Positions 6,983-16,001 are shown, counted from the first letter of the stretch. The stretch: DNA of 64,000 nt from CAZCZZ01 sp964503335 (GCA_964503335.1 CAZCZZ010000014.1:1-64000), one strand, 5' to 3'. Notes: generated from the sequence alone by a model not told the origin. Numbers and translations: made by a program.

Positions 6983-9946
6983 TTAAGGATTAAGGATGAA
7001 TACGCGATTCGCACGACCTGTGCTGCTGTTCGCGCCACTACCTTCGCTGTCCCAAATCCGGACGGGATTAGCTCCGTTGTTATTGAACACAAAATTGACG
7101 CTCAGTACTGCCGACGTCGGGACGGGTAGTGCAATCGTCCACACAGTCCCACCTACATTCGTCATCGGTCTATCGCCCGCATTGTTCCAGCTTTCGTCAA
7201 ATCCGATATACGCATTCACCGCAAGTCCCGTCGCAAGGTGCGTGCCCGCGGCGTCGTAGGTGATCGTGAATATCTCCTCGTTCGTAGGGTTCGCCGGCGT
7301 CCATGTCGCGCGGCCATAGCCCTTGTAGAGGAAGAAGTCGCCACCATCTTCATACGTGCCATCCAGACGGCGCGGCTTGAACACCGTGTTTGTAGGCATG
7401 GTGTTGCTTACCACGAGGTCGTAGTACCACACACCGTTGCCCATGAATGTCATCGGCTGCGCATTGCCCCACGGCGGGATGTTCCAGGAGCCTGTAAGAC
7501 CGACATCGCGGGCACCCGCAAACTTGCGGCTGTGCTGCGTGTAGTAGATGCGAGCCGTGCCGCCGGTGTCCGGCAGAATATTCGGTTCCCAATAGACGCC
7601 CGCGAACGGAGTTGCGGGTCCCGCGGTAGCGCTATACGCCTCGACTCTGTTTCCAATTGAAGGAACATCCGCGATCCAAACACCGGCAACGCCACTGGTC
7701 CGCGCGCGCGTACCGTAGTCGAGCCAGCCCTGAATCAGGTTGGTCGACACCAGCACACCGTGCTGCAGTTCCGTTATCTGGTTGGTGAACGTCACACGGA
7801 CGTTCGCGCCGGTCGGCGATATGGCGACAACCGTCGGACTGTTCGAAGGAGGCGGCAGCGGAAGTCCGTCGTTGTTCCATACAAAGGGATCCAACGTGAT
7901 GTTCGTGGAACCACCCTCGATGTAGTACTCGATGTTCGGCTGGCCGGGTGCCGGACTCTCCAACGCGGAGCCGTCCGTCTTGAGCACGTAGAACTTCCAG
8001 ATCAGGCTCTTCGGCGAGCGACGATTGGCCCACGCGGAACCGAAATACGGCGAGGTGCTGAAGTCACCGCCGACAAGGTTGAAGGGATTGTCCGGGACGA
8101 TGACATCGTCCAGACCGTTCGTCGTGAACGACCAGGTGCGGGCATAGACTCCGTCACCCGAGTTCGTGTCGCCGTTCGTTCCGTTGTCGAACAGTTCAAC
8201 ACCGCCGAACTCATAGCCGACCGCCGGCTGGCCCGCGAAGTCGCTGATATTGGCCGACGAGTTGTTGAAGCCGCGCAGGGGGTCGGATCCCTGGATCAGC
8301 ACGCGCTGCACACCCGCAAGATTGCGGTTACGGAGGTCCAACTGGAAGGTCATCGTCGTGCGCTCACGCACGCCGGCGTCGCCGCGACGCGTGTCGAGGT
8401 AGAGGGCATTGAAGCCCGCGTTCGTGCTGGACGGACGGTATGGTGCGGCGGCGGCGCCGAGGTAGTCGGTGATCACCATCGACGAGCCGTTCGTGTTCAG
8501 CGTGAGGTAGCGTGTGGCCGTCGCGTAATCGGCCAGTCGAACCGCTTCATACGTGTTCGTGCCGCCCGCCGTCAGCTCGCCGCTGTACTTGTAGTTGATC
8601 TTGATCGGCGTGCCGGGAGGGAACTGGACATCGCGGTAATAGAGCGTGCCGCTGTCGAGGGCCAACGGGGACAGCGTTGATGCCGGGAAGCCGTAGCTCA
8701 GGGGGAACGAGCCGCCATTGACATAGAAGTTCGTGGCGCCGGGATTGAGGCCGAGGCCTGAGGCCGTCTGGAGAACGAAGCGAACCGTCACGGCCTGGTC
8801 GATCGACTGCGCTGCCGGATCAATGAACGCATACGTGTACCGGGAGTTGCCCGCCGCGTCCTGGATATTGGTCGTGCTGACCTTTGCAAGCGTTCCAGCC
8901 GCCGGGAGATCCACGGCGAGCTGGAGGATGACCTGGTTCGTCGCGGTCTGCACGACGCCCGTCGGTGCGACACCGTTCACAAGCCAGTTCAGCGTGTTGG
9001 TCACCGTGTCCGTATTGACGGGCTCACTGAACTGGACAAAGGCTGACTTCTTTCCTGTCGGGCCGCCCGCTGTCGTAATATAGGGGCCGTTCACATCGCC
9101 CACACCCACGTCAGGAAGACCGTCGTTATCCCCGTCGACGACGACGTCGATGTAGTTATCGGAAACGAGTCGGCCATTCAGGTAAGACGCATTGCCGCTG
9201 GTCTGCGCGGGGATTGCGTCGGAGGCGCTATACGGATCGGACGCCGTGTTGTTGTGAAGGTTGGCGAAGAAACGAAGCGTTGCGCCCTGCGGAACCACCT
9301 CACCCACGTTGACCGTGCCGAAGCGATTCGTGACGGCAGCGGTATACAGATTCGTCCACGGGATGCGCGCCTCGAAGCCCTTGAGGTCGTTCGCGGAGCC
9401 ATCCGACTGAATAACCATATCCACCGGCGTGCCCTGGGGCGTGTTGCCGTTGCCCGAGTCGCTCACGTCGAAGATACGCTCCACCGTGCCCGTCGTCGGA
9501 ATTTCGCGGCCGGTGTATGTGATCCGAAGGACGCTGTTGTAGAAGCCTTCGCTGGCGAGCATATAGTCCGCACCGAAAGGCGTACCACCGACAGCCGTGG
9601 ACCAACCCGCGTCATTGAACGTGATATAGGTCGGGCCCGTCAGCCAGTTCGTCGTCGTCTCCGCGCCAGTGCCGTTGCCGGGATCCACGTCGACGAGGAC
9701 CATCAGCTTGTTGCCGCTCTCGTATCCCTGCAGGGCGACATACAGATACGTCGAGTCCCACGTCACGAAGAGGTTCGTGATCAGATTGCCCACGCCGAAC
9801 GAGCTGCCGGCGACGGCGAGCGAGCCCTTAAGGTCCGTTCCGTCGTACTCTATCGGGCGGCCGTCCAGGGAAGCGGTGTTCGGGGGCGTCGCGAAGGCGA
9901 CGGAAGCGGTCAGAAATCCAGCGGCAAGCACGTGGGAAATGCGCAT
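6983..9946 (-). CDS. Large secreted modular protein with starch-binding-type (CBM25/26-like) C-terminus
   Basis: This is a 987-residue exported protein with a signal peptide (RISHVLAAGFLTASVAFA) and an AAGGAG site upstream. An N-terminal DOMON/CBM9-like sandwich (LFVTWDSTYLYVALQGYES, DVDPGNGTG) is followed by several Ig-like or beta-rich segments. Near the C-terminus are two modules resembling starch-binding domains: TGSWNIPPWGNAQPM...VWYYDLVV and AYIGFDESWNNAGDRPM...VWTIALPV, the latter ending in FVFNNNGANPVRIWDSEG as in CBM25. No catalytic motif was recognised, so a binding or scaffold role is more likely than catalysis. It is co-directional with the pseudopilin-like gene. Confidence 0.72.
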   Translation of the reverse strand: MRISHVLAAGFLTASVAFATPPNTASLDGRPIEYDGTDLKGSLAVAGSSFGVGNLITNLFVTWDSTYLYVALQGYESGNKLMVLVDVDPGNGTGAETTTNWLTGPTYITFNDAGWSTAVGGTPFGADYMLASEGFYNSVLRITYTGREIPTTGTVERIFDVSDSGNGNTPQGTPVDMVIQSDGSANDLKGFEARIPWTNLYTAAVTNRFGTVNVGEVVPQGATLRFFANLHNNTASDPYSASDAIPAQTSGNASYLNGRLVSDNYIDVVVDGDNDGLPDVGVGDVNGPYITTAGGPTGKKSAFVQFSEPVNTDTVTNTLNWLVNGVAPTGVVQTATNQVILQLAVDLPAAGTLAKVSTTNIQDAAGNSRYTYAFIDPAAQSIDQAVTVRFVLQTASGLGLNPGATNFYVNGGSFPLSYGFPASTLSPLALDSGTLYYRDVQFPPGTPIKINYKYSGELTAGGTNTYEAVRLADYATATRYLTLNTNGSSMVITDYLGAAAAPYRPSSTNAGFNALYLDTRRGDAGVRERTTMTFQLDLRNRNLAGVQRVLIQGSDPLRGFNNSSANISDFAGQPAVGYEFGGVELFDNGTNGDTNSGDGVYARTWSFTTNGLDDVIVPDNPFNLVGGDFSTSPYFGSAWANRRSPKSLIWKFYVLKTDGSALESPAPGQPNIEYYIEGGSTNITLDPFVWNNDGLPLPPPSNSPTVVAISPTGANVRVTFTNQITELQHGVLVSTNLIQGWLDYGTRARTSGVAGVWIADVPSIGNRVEAYSATAGPATPFAGVYWEPNILPDTGGTARIYYTQHSRKFAGARDVGLTGSWNIPPWGNAQPMTFMGNGVWYYDLVVSNTMPTNTVFKPRRLDGTYEDGGDFFLYKGYGRATWTPANPTNEEIFTITYDAAGTHLATGLAVNAYIGFDESWNNAGDRPMTNVGGTVWTIALPVPTSAVLSVNFVFNNNGANPVRIWDSEGSGANSSTGRANRVFILNP

Positions 9947-10041
9947 CAGAGGTACTCCTTAACTCAAAGCCTTGTCTTTTCTGAATAAAGTACCAATGTA
10001 GTGAATATCCGTAAGGAGCCAAGCGTCAAAAAGATAAAATT

Positions 10042-10063
10042 AAAGCGATACACCAGTCGCTTT
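10042..10063. promoter_or_regulatory. Short inverted repeat in the leader of the CsgG-like gene
   Basis: AAAGCGA (10042-10048) and TCGCTTT (10057-10063) form a 7-bp inverted repeat with an 8-bp spacer, 15 bp before the ATG at 10078 in the divergent spacer. It could be an operator or a leader hairpin close to the ribosome site CGGAG. The function is unproven. Confidence 0.35.
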
Positions 10064-10077
10064 CCGGAGATGAATCG

Positions 10078-11007
10078 ATGAAACGCATCATAATGGCACT
10101 TCTTCTTGCAGCAAGCACGCTTACAACCGACGCCGCCCCGCTGCGCGTCGCCTTGATCGACGTGCAGGATCTGTCCGGCATGGCGTCCGACCCCGCCCTC
10201 GGCGGCGCCATCCAGTCCGGCAAGCTGGCGGAGAAGGCGATCTTCTCCCTCGCCAAGCAACTCGTGAACAACGAAGCGTTCACGCTGATCGACCGCCGCG
10301 ACTTCATGGACCAGATGGAACGCTATCGCCCGAAGGACCTCGGCGAAGCCACGCCCTTCCGCCCCTCCTTCCTTCAGGCCGCCCAAGCCTTGCGCGCCGA
10401 TCTCATCCTGAAGGCCAGCATCCTCAGCCTCTCCACCGGAAAGCAGACGGTCAACCAGGGCGGCTACAAAACCGACCAGTCCACCCTCGCCCTGCGTGTA
10501 TCCATTGAAGCGCTCGATGCGAAGGACGGCGCGGTCGTCGCGATCACCGAGGGCAGCGTCCGCCAGTCGTTCCGCCAGACGGATATGACCTCCACCACGC
10601 TCAGCGAGGACGATGTCCTGCAGATGCTCGACAAGGCGTTCGCCCAAGCCATCCCCGCCGTGGAGGAAGCCGTGGCCAAACGCGCCGAACAGCTCGCGCA
10701 GCGCCCGACGGTGATGCTTGCGGTGAAGACCGACGCCGATCCCGCGCTGCTTGAAGTGGACGGTCTTCTCGTCGGATCCACCCCCGTCACCGACTTCCAA
10801 ATCTACCAGGGTGACCATGTCATCCGCATCGGCAAGCCCGGCTACCAGCAGGTCACGAAGAAGGTGTTGTTCGAGAAGGACACCACCATCGAAGTACCCA
10901 TGATCCGCGAACAGCTCACCGCCGAGGAACTCAAGGAGATCTACGAGAAGATCGAGTTGAAAGTCATCGACGTCGAACCCGGGCTCATCATCAATACAAT
11001 CGATTGA
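10078..11007 (+). CDS. CsgG-like periplasmic protein with C-terminal PEGA domain
   Basis: This is a 309-residue protein with a signal peptide (RIIMALLLAASTLTTDAA) and no lipobox cysteine. Residues about 20-190 resemble the CsgG/HfaB nucleotide-fold domain (LRVALIDVQDLSG, NNEAFTLIDRRDF, ALRADLILKASIL). Residues about 215-285 form a PEGA beta-sandwich (LLEVDGLLVGSTPVTDFQIYQG, HVIRIGKPGYQ). PEGA domains usually attach proteins to the cell surface or peptidoglycan. CsgG itself is a lipidated outer-membrane secretion channel; lack of a lipid anchor makes a pore role less likely. The gene is followed 43 bp later by the retropepsin-like gene, so they may form one unit. Confidence 0.75.
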   Translation: MKRIIMALLLAASTLTTDAAPLRVALIDVQDLSGMASDPALGGAIQSGKLAEKAIFSLAKQLVNNEAFTLIDRRDFMDQMERYRPKDLGEATPFRPSFLQAAQALRADLILKASILSLSTGKQTVNQGGYKTDQSTLALRVSIEALDAKDGAVVAITEGSVRQSFRQTDMTSTTLSEDDVLQMLDKAFAQAIPAVEEAVAKRAEQLAQRPTVMLAVKTDADPALLEVDGLLVGSTPVTDFQIYQGDHVIRIGKPGYQQVTKKVLFEKDTTIEVPMIREQLTAEELKEIYEKIELKVIDVEPGLIINTID

Positions 11008-11050
11008 TGAGCGATCACATTCTGGCGCGGAGTCTGCTTGATTAGGTGGC

Positions 11051-12163
11051 ATGAAGGTTCGGGTGTTCATTCTTGGCCTTGCAGTCGGCGCCATGCCTTG
11101 TCTATCCGACGTGGTGACGCTTAAGAACGGTCGCACGCTGGACGGCGTGGTGGAGTCGGAGACAGAAGGCCAGGTAGTCCTGAGCATCGGCGTGGGCAAG
11201 GTCACGCTGGAGAAGAAGAATATCCGGTCGATCCAGCGCGATGAATCGGCGGCGAAAGCAATGACCGAAAGTTGGAAGCGGCAGTACTTCGCGGATGACC
11301 GATTCGTACCGGACCGCTTCCGGGCTCTAGCCGCGACGTTCCGCCACGTCGATGGTCTCCGCCAGAGCGCCTTGAAGTCTGAATCCGATCTTGCCGACCG
11401 GTCCCGCAAAGCGGCAAAGGCGGAGAAGGAATTTGAGCAGGTGCGGAACGAACACATCGCCGTAAGCCGCGCCCTCGCTTCGATCCCGACCAACGACCTC
11501 GCGAACAATGCCGAGGCGCTAACGGAGTACAACGAGCAGGTTTTCCGCCAGAACGCGCTGCAAGCGAAGCTCGTGCTGCTGCGCAGCGAAAACGAAACGG
11601 CGGTGCAAGCCGCCGACACACACCGCACCAGCCTCGTGCGATATCTAGAATCAGCCAGCCGGCTCCGCGACGAGGTGGCATCGACAGTACCTGACGCCAT
11701 GTCGGCAGATGAACAACTGTTCTGGGGCGAGCTGACGAACCGCGTCGCCTCGTTCGCCTCCGAACTGCATACGATCGAAGTTCCCTATGATGACGATGGC
11801 GGTCATGCCATTCTCGATGTAACGATCAATGGACGCGGAAAGGGCCGCTTCCTCTTGGACACCGGGGCAACCCTTGTCGTGCTATCCAAATCACTCGCCG
11901 ATGCCTTGAAGCTGGAGCGTCCGTCGCGCCCGCTGCAGACAAGGCTGGCTGACGGTCGGACCGCGGATGCATATCCCTGCATCATCGATTCCCTTCAAGT
12001 TGGCGACGCGCGCGTCGACCACGTGGAAGCGATCATCATGGACCAGCCCCCCGCCCCCGGCATCGACGGTCTACTCGGCCTGAGCTTCCTCCGCGACTTC
12101 GTCGTCCACTACGACCCCGCCAACGGCCAGCTCGAACTCGTCCGCTTCGATTCGACGAAGTAG
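11051..12163 (+). CDS. Secreted retropepsin-like aspartic protease with coiled-coil region
   Basis: The 370-residue protein has a signal peptide, then a short beta-rich N-terminal segment (VVTLKNGRTLDGVVESETEGQ), a long charged helical region (about residues 90-240) and a C-terminal clan AA aspartic protease fold. The catalytic motif FLLDTGATLVVL is clear and is followed by LADGRTADAYPCIIDSLQVG and the closing GLLGLSFLRDF flap-strand motif. Such proteins act as homodimers in the periplasm. Substrate is unknown. It follows the CsgG-PEGA gene, and a protease partnered with a surface protein is a plausible pairing. Confidence 0.8.
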   Translation: MKVRVFILGLAVGAMPCLSDVVTLKNGRTLDGVVESETEGQVVLSIGVGKVTLEKKNIRSIQRDESAAKAMTESWKRQYFADDRFVPDRFRALAATFRHVDGLRQSALKSESDLADRSRKAAKAEKEFEQVRNEHIAVSRALASIPTNDLANNAEALTEYNEQVFRQNALQAKLVLLRSENETAVQAADTHRTSLVRYLESASRLRDEVASTVPDAMSADEQLFWGELTNRVASFASELHTIEVPYDDDGGHAILDVTINGRGKGRFLLDTGATLVVLSKSLADALKLERPSRPLQTRLADGRTADAYPCIIDSLQVGDARVDHVEAIIMDQPPAPGIDGLLGLSFLRDFVVHYDPANGQLELVRFDSTK

Positions 12164-12188
12164 GAAGAGAAGAGATGGTTGAGGGTAA

Positions 12189-12220
12189 ATGGTTGATGAG
12201 GATATCCGGACATCAACCAT
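12189..12220. terminator. Inverted repeat between converging genes
   Basis: ATGGTTGATG (12189-12198) and CATCAACCAT (12211-12220) form a 10-bp inverted repeat with a 12-bp spacer. It lies between the protease gene and purN and covers the purN stop codon. It lacks a U-run, so its role as a terminator is only possible. Confidence 0.4.
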
Positions 12221-12785
12221 CAACCATTCTTCGCAGCGCTTCCGGATACGCAATGTGTTCTTCGACTTGGATTCTGGCGTGCAGTGTCGCAGGCGTGTCG
12301 GTAGGGAGCACCGGGACTTTGCGCTGCAGGATGATCGGGCCGGTGTCCATGCCTTCATCAACGTAATGAACCGTGCAGCCGGATTCCTTCGCGCCGGCGT
12401 CGACGGCTTGTTTCCAGGCTTCCAGGCCCGGGAATGCGGGCAGGAGCGATGGGTGGATGTTGATCACGCGGCGAGGGAAGGCGTCGAGCAGGCCTCGTTT
12501 CACCATGCGCATGAAGCCTGCCAGTGCGATCGTGTCGACTCCATGCTCGCGCAGGATTCGGATCGCATTATCCTGTGCTTCGCCATCGAGCTTTGTCTTG
12601 AACGGCGAGCAATCGAGATAGATCGCGGGGACACCGGCACGCCGGGCCCTCTCGAGGATGAACGCATCGGGATGATCCGACAGCACACACGCGACCCGCG
12701 CAACAAGTTTCCCCGCCACGATCGCGTCGAGGATCGATTGAAGATTGCTGCCCTTGCCGGAACCGAGAACGCCGAGTGAAAGCAT
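12213..12785 (-). CDS. purN: Phosphoribosylglycinamide formyltransferase
   Basis: This is a 190-residue enzyme that transfers the formyl group of 10-formyl-THF to GAR in purine synthesis. The N-terminal LGVLGSGKGSNLQSI binds the phosphoribosyl part. ALAGFMRM, INIHPSLLPAFPG with the catalytic Asn-His pair, and HYVDEGMDTGPII with the catalytic Asp are all present. Length fits the family. The C-terminus is short and ends at the inverted repeat. No other purine genes are visible nearby. Confidence 0.95.
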   Translation of the reverse strand: MLSLGVLGSGKGSNLQSILDAIVAGKLVARVACVLSDHPDAFILERARRAGVPAIYLDCSPFKTKLDGEAQDNAIRILREHGVDTIALAGFMRMVKRGLLDAFPRRVINIHPSLLPAFPGLEAWKQAVDAGAKESGCTVHYVDEGMDTGPIILQRKVPVLPTDTPATLHARIQVEEHIAYPEALRRMVDG

Positions 12786-12817
12786 GCGCGTTTGTATGCG
12801 CTACGAGGGGCCATTCG

Positions 12818-13372
12818 TCAAGGTAGGGCGAATCCTCCGGATGAGCCGTGGTCCCGGCTCCGCAGGGACGCGTCGCCCTGCCCGGACGCTTCGCTCATCA
12901 GCGCCTTCAAATCCAGCGCCCGCGTGAACATCGCAAGGTTTCCCGCCGCATCGCGAGGCCAGTCGGCTTCGGCCCGGTCCCAATACAGCTCAACGCCGTT
13001 TTCATCCGGGTCGCGCAGATAGAGCGCCTCGCTCACGCCGTGGTCGGCAGCACCATCCAGTTCGATGTGGGCCGTGGCGAGACGGCGAAGTGCATCGGCC
13101 AATTCTTTACGCGTCGGATACAGGATCGCGACATGGTAGAGCCCGGTCGAACCGTGGGGCGGCGGCTGTCCCCCTTCGCTTTCCCACGTGTTCAGACCGA
13201 TGTGGTGGTGATAGCCGCCAGCCGAGATGAACGCTGCGTGGCGGCCCATGCGCTGTATAAGCGTGAATCCCAGCACGCCGCAGTAGAAATTGAGGGCGCG
13301 TTCGAGGTCAGAAACCTTGAGGTGCACATGCCCGATGCGGACACGCGGATCAATGGGATCCCCGGAGGGCAT
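12818..13372 (-). CDS. VOC-family (glyoxalase/extradiol dioxygenase-like) protein
   Basis: This 184-residue protein has the paired beta-alpha-beta VOC fold. HVHLKVSDLERALNFYCGVLGF supplies the first metal His, YHHHIGLNTW and LYHVAILYP supply further His, and LRDPDENGVELYWDR supplies the metal Glu with the family's DPDGN-like turn. It resembles CatE-type catechol-2,3-dioxygenase homologues; the substrate is unknown. The last 21 codons lie inside a paired GTAG-hairpin repeat (12822-12882), so the tail rich in Gly, Ser and Arg is repeat-derived and probably unstructured. Confidence 0.85.
   Translation of the reverse strand: MPSGDPIDPRVRIGHVHLKVSDLERALNFYCGVLGFTLIQRMGRHAAFISAGGYHHHIGLNTWESEGGQPPPHGSTGLYHVAILYPTRKELADALRRLATAHIELDGAADHGVSEALYLRDPDENGVELYWDRAEADWPRDAAGNLAMFTRALDLKALMSEASGQGDASLRSRDHGSSGGFALP
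12822..12882. repeat. Paired GTAG-hairpin element (copy B) overlapping a coding region
   Basis: GTAG (12823-12826) opens the element. The first hairpin is GGC-GA-ATCC, loop TCC, GGAT-GA-GCC with tandem G.A mismatches. A second, inverted unit runs to TCGCCCTGCC (12873-12882), where CTAC has decayed to CTGC. It provides the 3' end of the VOC gene. Confidence 0.72.
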
Positions 13373-13385
13373 TTCTACCTGAGGC

Positions 13386-13655
13386 CTAACGCCGTCCCAT
13401 CATCGGATGGACGCCGTCCGCGTGCGTGACCGTCTTCGACTGCTTCGCCGCGCCCTGACGCATAGCCTTGCGGGCCCGGGCGCCTTCCGGCTTCAGCGTC
13501 TTCTCGTAGTGGTCGATAAACATGGGGTTATTGAACCCCTCGCACTTGCGATTCTTCCATTTCAGGACAGGGTGATGAAATATGCCGCATGTCTTGCCCA
13601 GGTTGAGCTTGCATGCATTGCACTGCCGAACAGGTTTTGTGCTGACCGCTGTCAT
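13386..13655 (-). CDS. Small conserved-looking protein with a four-Cys cluster
   Basis: This is an 89-residue basic protein of unknown function. The N-terminal half has CNACKLNLGKTCGIF and later KCEGFNNP, giving four cysteines with CxxC spacing that could hold a zinc ion. The sequence around FHHPVLKWKNRKCEGF is aromatic and basic. The C-terminal part (ARKAMRQGAAKQSKT) is lysine and arginine rich, consistent with nucleic-acid binding. It lies 13 bp upstream of the VOC gene on the same strand. It is a real gene by codon use and spacing, but I do not recognise a named family. Confidence 0.6.
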   Translation of the reverse strand: MTAVSTKPVRQCNACKLNLGKTCGIFHHPVLKWKNRKCEGFNNPMFIDHYEKTLKPEGARARKAMRQGAAKQSKTVTHADGVHPMMGRR

Positions 13656-13740
13656 CCTCTTTATCCCCTAGTGAGGAGTGGAGGGTAGCGAAACGGTCAG
13701 GAAATAGCAAGAAAACGGTGAGAAAACGGGCTTAAGTGGG

Positions 13741-14667
13741 CTATTTCGAGCCGTTTTCGCGTTCTGGCGTTTCGGGGACCAGGACCGTCAGGGCCTTCCG
13801 CCGGACGCGCACGGTGAGCGATTTCCCGGCCTCGACGAGTTCGCCGTCGACCTGGATCGCCCCGTCGCGGGGTCGTTCGACCTCCATGCGCTGGAAGCGC
13901 TTTGTCACGACGCCGGGCAGTTGCTCGATCGTTCCGTTGAACAGCCGGGGCAGGCCGGCCAGCAGGCCGGCTACGTCCTGTTTCAGCACGACGACCATTT
14001 CAAGTCGCCCGTCGTCGGGACACGCCTGCGGCGCGATCATCGCCCCGCCGCCGAACTGCGTAAGGTTGGCCACGGTGAATACAAGCACATCCTTGAACGT
14101 GACCTCCTCTTTCCCATCGAGAACGACGCGGAACGAACGCGGAACGTACTCCATCATCTCGTATGCCGCGGCAAAGACATAAGGGATGATTCCACGGACC
14201 GGAGACTTGTTGAAGTGGCGCACGAGTTCGGCATCCGCCGCCATGCCACATGTCACAAAAAAGGGATGGCCGCCGGCGATGCCCACATCGATCTCCGTGC
14301 GCTTCGCGGCCAGCAGCGCCTCGACCGACTTAAGTATGTGAAGAGGAATGCCGAAATGCCGTGCGAAGCCGTTGCCGCTGCCAACCGGGATCACGCCGAG
14401 CGCGATGTCGGTTCCGATCAGCGCGCTGCCGATGGAGTTGATCATCCCGTCGCCGCCGGCGACGAGCATCGTCTCGATCCCGTCGTCGATCGCCTGGCGG
14501 ACTTTGGCGCGTCCATCTTCCACCGATCGGCTGATCTGGTAGCTGACGTCGATGCCCTGCGCGGCCCACGTGTCCTCAACCGCCTTCGTAATGGAGCCGA
14601 GTGATGAACCCGTCCCCGACTTCGGATTCACCAGCACACGCACCCGTCGTTTTGCCCTGGCCATCAT
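13741..14667 (-). CDS. Diacylglycerol/lipid kinase family protein (YegS/DagK type)
   Basis: This is a 308-residue protein; the start at 14667 (or the adjacent ATG at 14664) places the ATP-binding VLVNPKSGTGSS at the N-terminus as usual. VAGGDGMINSIGSAL is the conserved GGDGT-like nucleotide motif, with Met replacing Thr. GVIPVGSGNGFARHFGIP is the following substrate-site motif. The C-terminal beta-domain ends in VQVDGELVEAG, the usual family motif. It phosphorylates a lipid hydroxyl, probably diacylglycerol or a related sphingoid or polyprenol lipid. The open frame extends upstream to 14952 but that part lacks family similarity. Confidence 0.88.
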   Translation of the reverse strand: MMARAKRRVRVLVNPKSGTGSSLGSITKAVEDTWAAQGIDVSYQISRSVEDGRAKVRQAIDDGIETMLVAGGDGMINSIGSALIGTDIALGVIPVGSGNGFARHFGIPLHILKSVEALLAAKRTEIDVGIAGGHPFFVTCGMAADAELVRHFNKSPVRGIIPYVFAAAYEMMEYVPRSFRVVLDGKEEVTFKDVLVFTVANLTQFGGGAMIAPQACPDDGRLEMVVVLKQDVAGLLAGLPRLFNGTIEQLPGVVTKRFQRMEVERPRDGAIQVDGELVEAGKSLTVRVRRKALTVLVPETPERENGSK

Positions 14668-14840
14668 GCTCGTAATGCCGACGTTATCGCAGAGTCGGGA
14701 AATTGGGAAGAGGGACGAGCGTGACTGGTCAAGCCCCCACCCTCCCGCGGCTTGACAACATGGATTTCTTGGAGTGAGCTTATCGCGTATGCGGCAGTCA
14801 TAACGTCTGCCGGACCTGCAACCGAACCCAAGGAGCGCGT

Positions 14841-15938
14841 ATGAAACTACGTCGATCAGATCGGTCCGCAACCCCCACCCGCACGGCACGAAGTCATCGC
14901 CTGACAGCCGCCATCGGCATGGTTGTCGTCGCGCTGGCCGCGGGATCCGCATGCGCGGAAGACCAGAAGGTGCTGCGCATCATCGGATGGGAAGGCTACA
15001 TGGATGAATCGTTCACCAAGGCCTTCACCGAGAAGACAGGCTACAAGGTCGAGGCGACCTATGCCGGTTCTTCCGACGAAATGTACGCGAAGATCAAGGC
15101 CGGCGGTGGAACCACCTACGACCTCGTCACCGCGTCGGGCGACCTGACGAAACGCCTCTACGATTCAGGCCTTCTCGACCCGGTGGACCTCTCGAAGGTG
15201 CCGAACTACGAGAAGCTATTCCCGCTGTTCAAGAATCCGACCTACAACACGTTTGACGGTAAGGCCTACGGCGTATCGATCGCGTGGGGACCGGACTTCC
15301 TCATCTACGACACCACCGTCGTGACGGAAACGCCGACGTCGTGGAAGGTGCTGTACGAACCGCAGTACGAAGGCAAAGTCTCGCTCAACGATTACGCCAT
15401 CATCATCGCGGACCTCGCGCTCTGGGCCGGCAAGCCGAACATCTACCAACTCAGCGCCGCCGACCTCGCGGAGTTGAAGCCGGCGCTCATGGCGCTCAAG
15501 CCGCAAGTGCGCAAGTTCTGGACGAGCCAGGGCGAACTCGCACAGCTCTTCCTCAACAAGGAAATCGCGCTCGCCTGGGCATGGCCTGTCACCATCCAGC
15601 AACTCAAGAAGGAAGGCTTCCCCATTGCGGCGACGATTCCCAAAGAAGGCGCGACGGGATGGTCGGACTCGTGGATGATCATCAAGGGTTCCTCCAACGC
15701 GGAAGCAGCCCACGCATGGATGAACTACATGCTCGAAGGCGAGGCGCAGAAGGCGATGACTACCGTCAGCGGCTACTGGCCCGTGTCTTCCCTGATCGAA
15801 CCCCTGCTCACACCCGAGGAACGCGCCGACATGCACATCGACGACCTCGATGACTACTACGGCAAGATCCACTTCTGGGAGACCGTGCAGAACTACGACG
15901 AGTGGACCGCGCTCTGGAACGAATTCCGCGGCCAATAG
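14841..15938 (+). CDS. potD: Polyamine ABC transporter substrate-binding protein
   Basis: This is a 365-residue periplasmic protein with a long signal region (hydrophobic core about residues 23-38, AGSACAED cleavage zone). The mature part starts with VLRIIGWEGYMDESF and contains YDLVTASGDLTKRLYDSGLL and YGVSIAWGPDFLIYD, typical of PotD/PotF-like spermidine or putrescine receptors. The AAGGAG site lies just upstream. It heads the transport operon and is separated from the permease genes by a strong hairpin, which could give more receptor than transporter. Confidence 0.92.
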   Translation: MKLRRSDRSATPTRTARSHRLTAAIGMVVVALAAGSACAEDQKVLRIIGWEGYMDESFTKAFTEKTGYKVEATYAGSSDEMYAKIKAGGGTTYDLVTASGDLTKRLYDSGLLDPVDLSKVPNYEKLFPLFKNPTYNTFDGKAYGVSIAWGPDFLIYDTTVVTETPTSWKVLYEPQYEGKVSLNDYAIIIADLALWAGKPNIYQLSAADLAELKPALMALKPQVRKFWTSQGELAQLFLNKEIALAWAWPVTIQQLKKEGFPIAATIPKEGATGWSDSWMIIKGSSNAEAAHAWMNYMLEGEAQKAMTTVSGYWPVSSLIEPLLTPEERADMHIDDLDDYYGKIHFWETVQNYDEWTALWNEFRGQ

Positions 15939-15955
15939 ACCGTTTCGCGCAATCG

Positions 15956-15987
15956 AAGGGGCGGTCGCTTTCGCGCGATCGCCCCTT
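15956..15987 (+). terminator. Hairpin between potD and potB (attenuator or mRNA 3' end)
   Basis: A 13-bp stem (15956-15968 with 15975-15987, one G.U pair) around a 6-nt loop is followed by TCATCTTATCC rather than a U-run. It lies in the 63-bp gap after potD. It may terminate part of the transcription or protect the potD mRNA from 3' decay. Confidence 0.65.
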
Positions 15988-16001
15988 TCATCTTATCCTT
16001 C

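Noticed and set aside
14752..14790. TTGACA at 14752 as promoter of potD
   Set aside because: No acceptable -10 is found 16-18 bp downstream; the best TATCGC is about 23 bp away.
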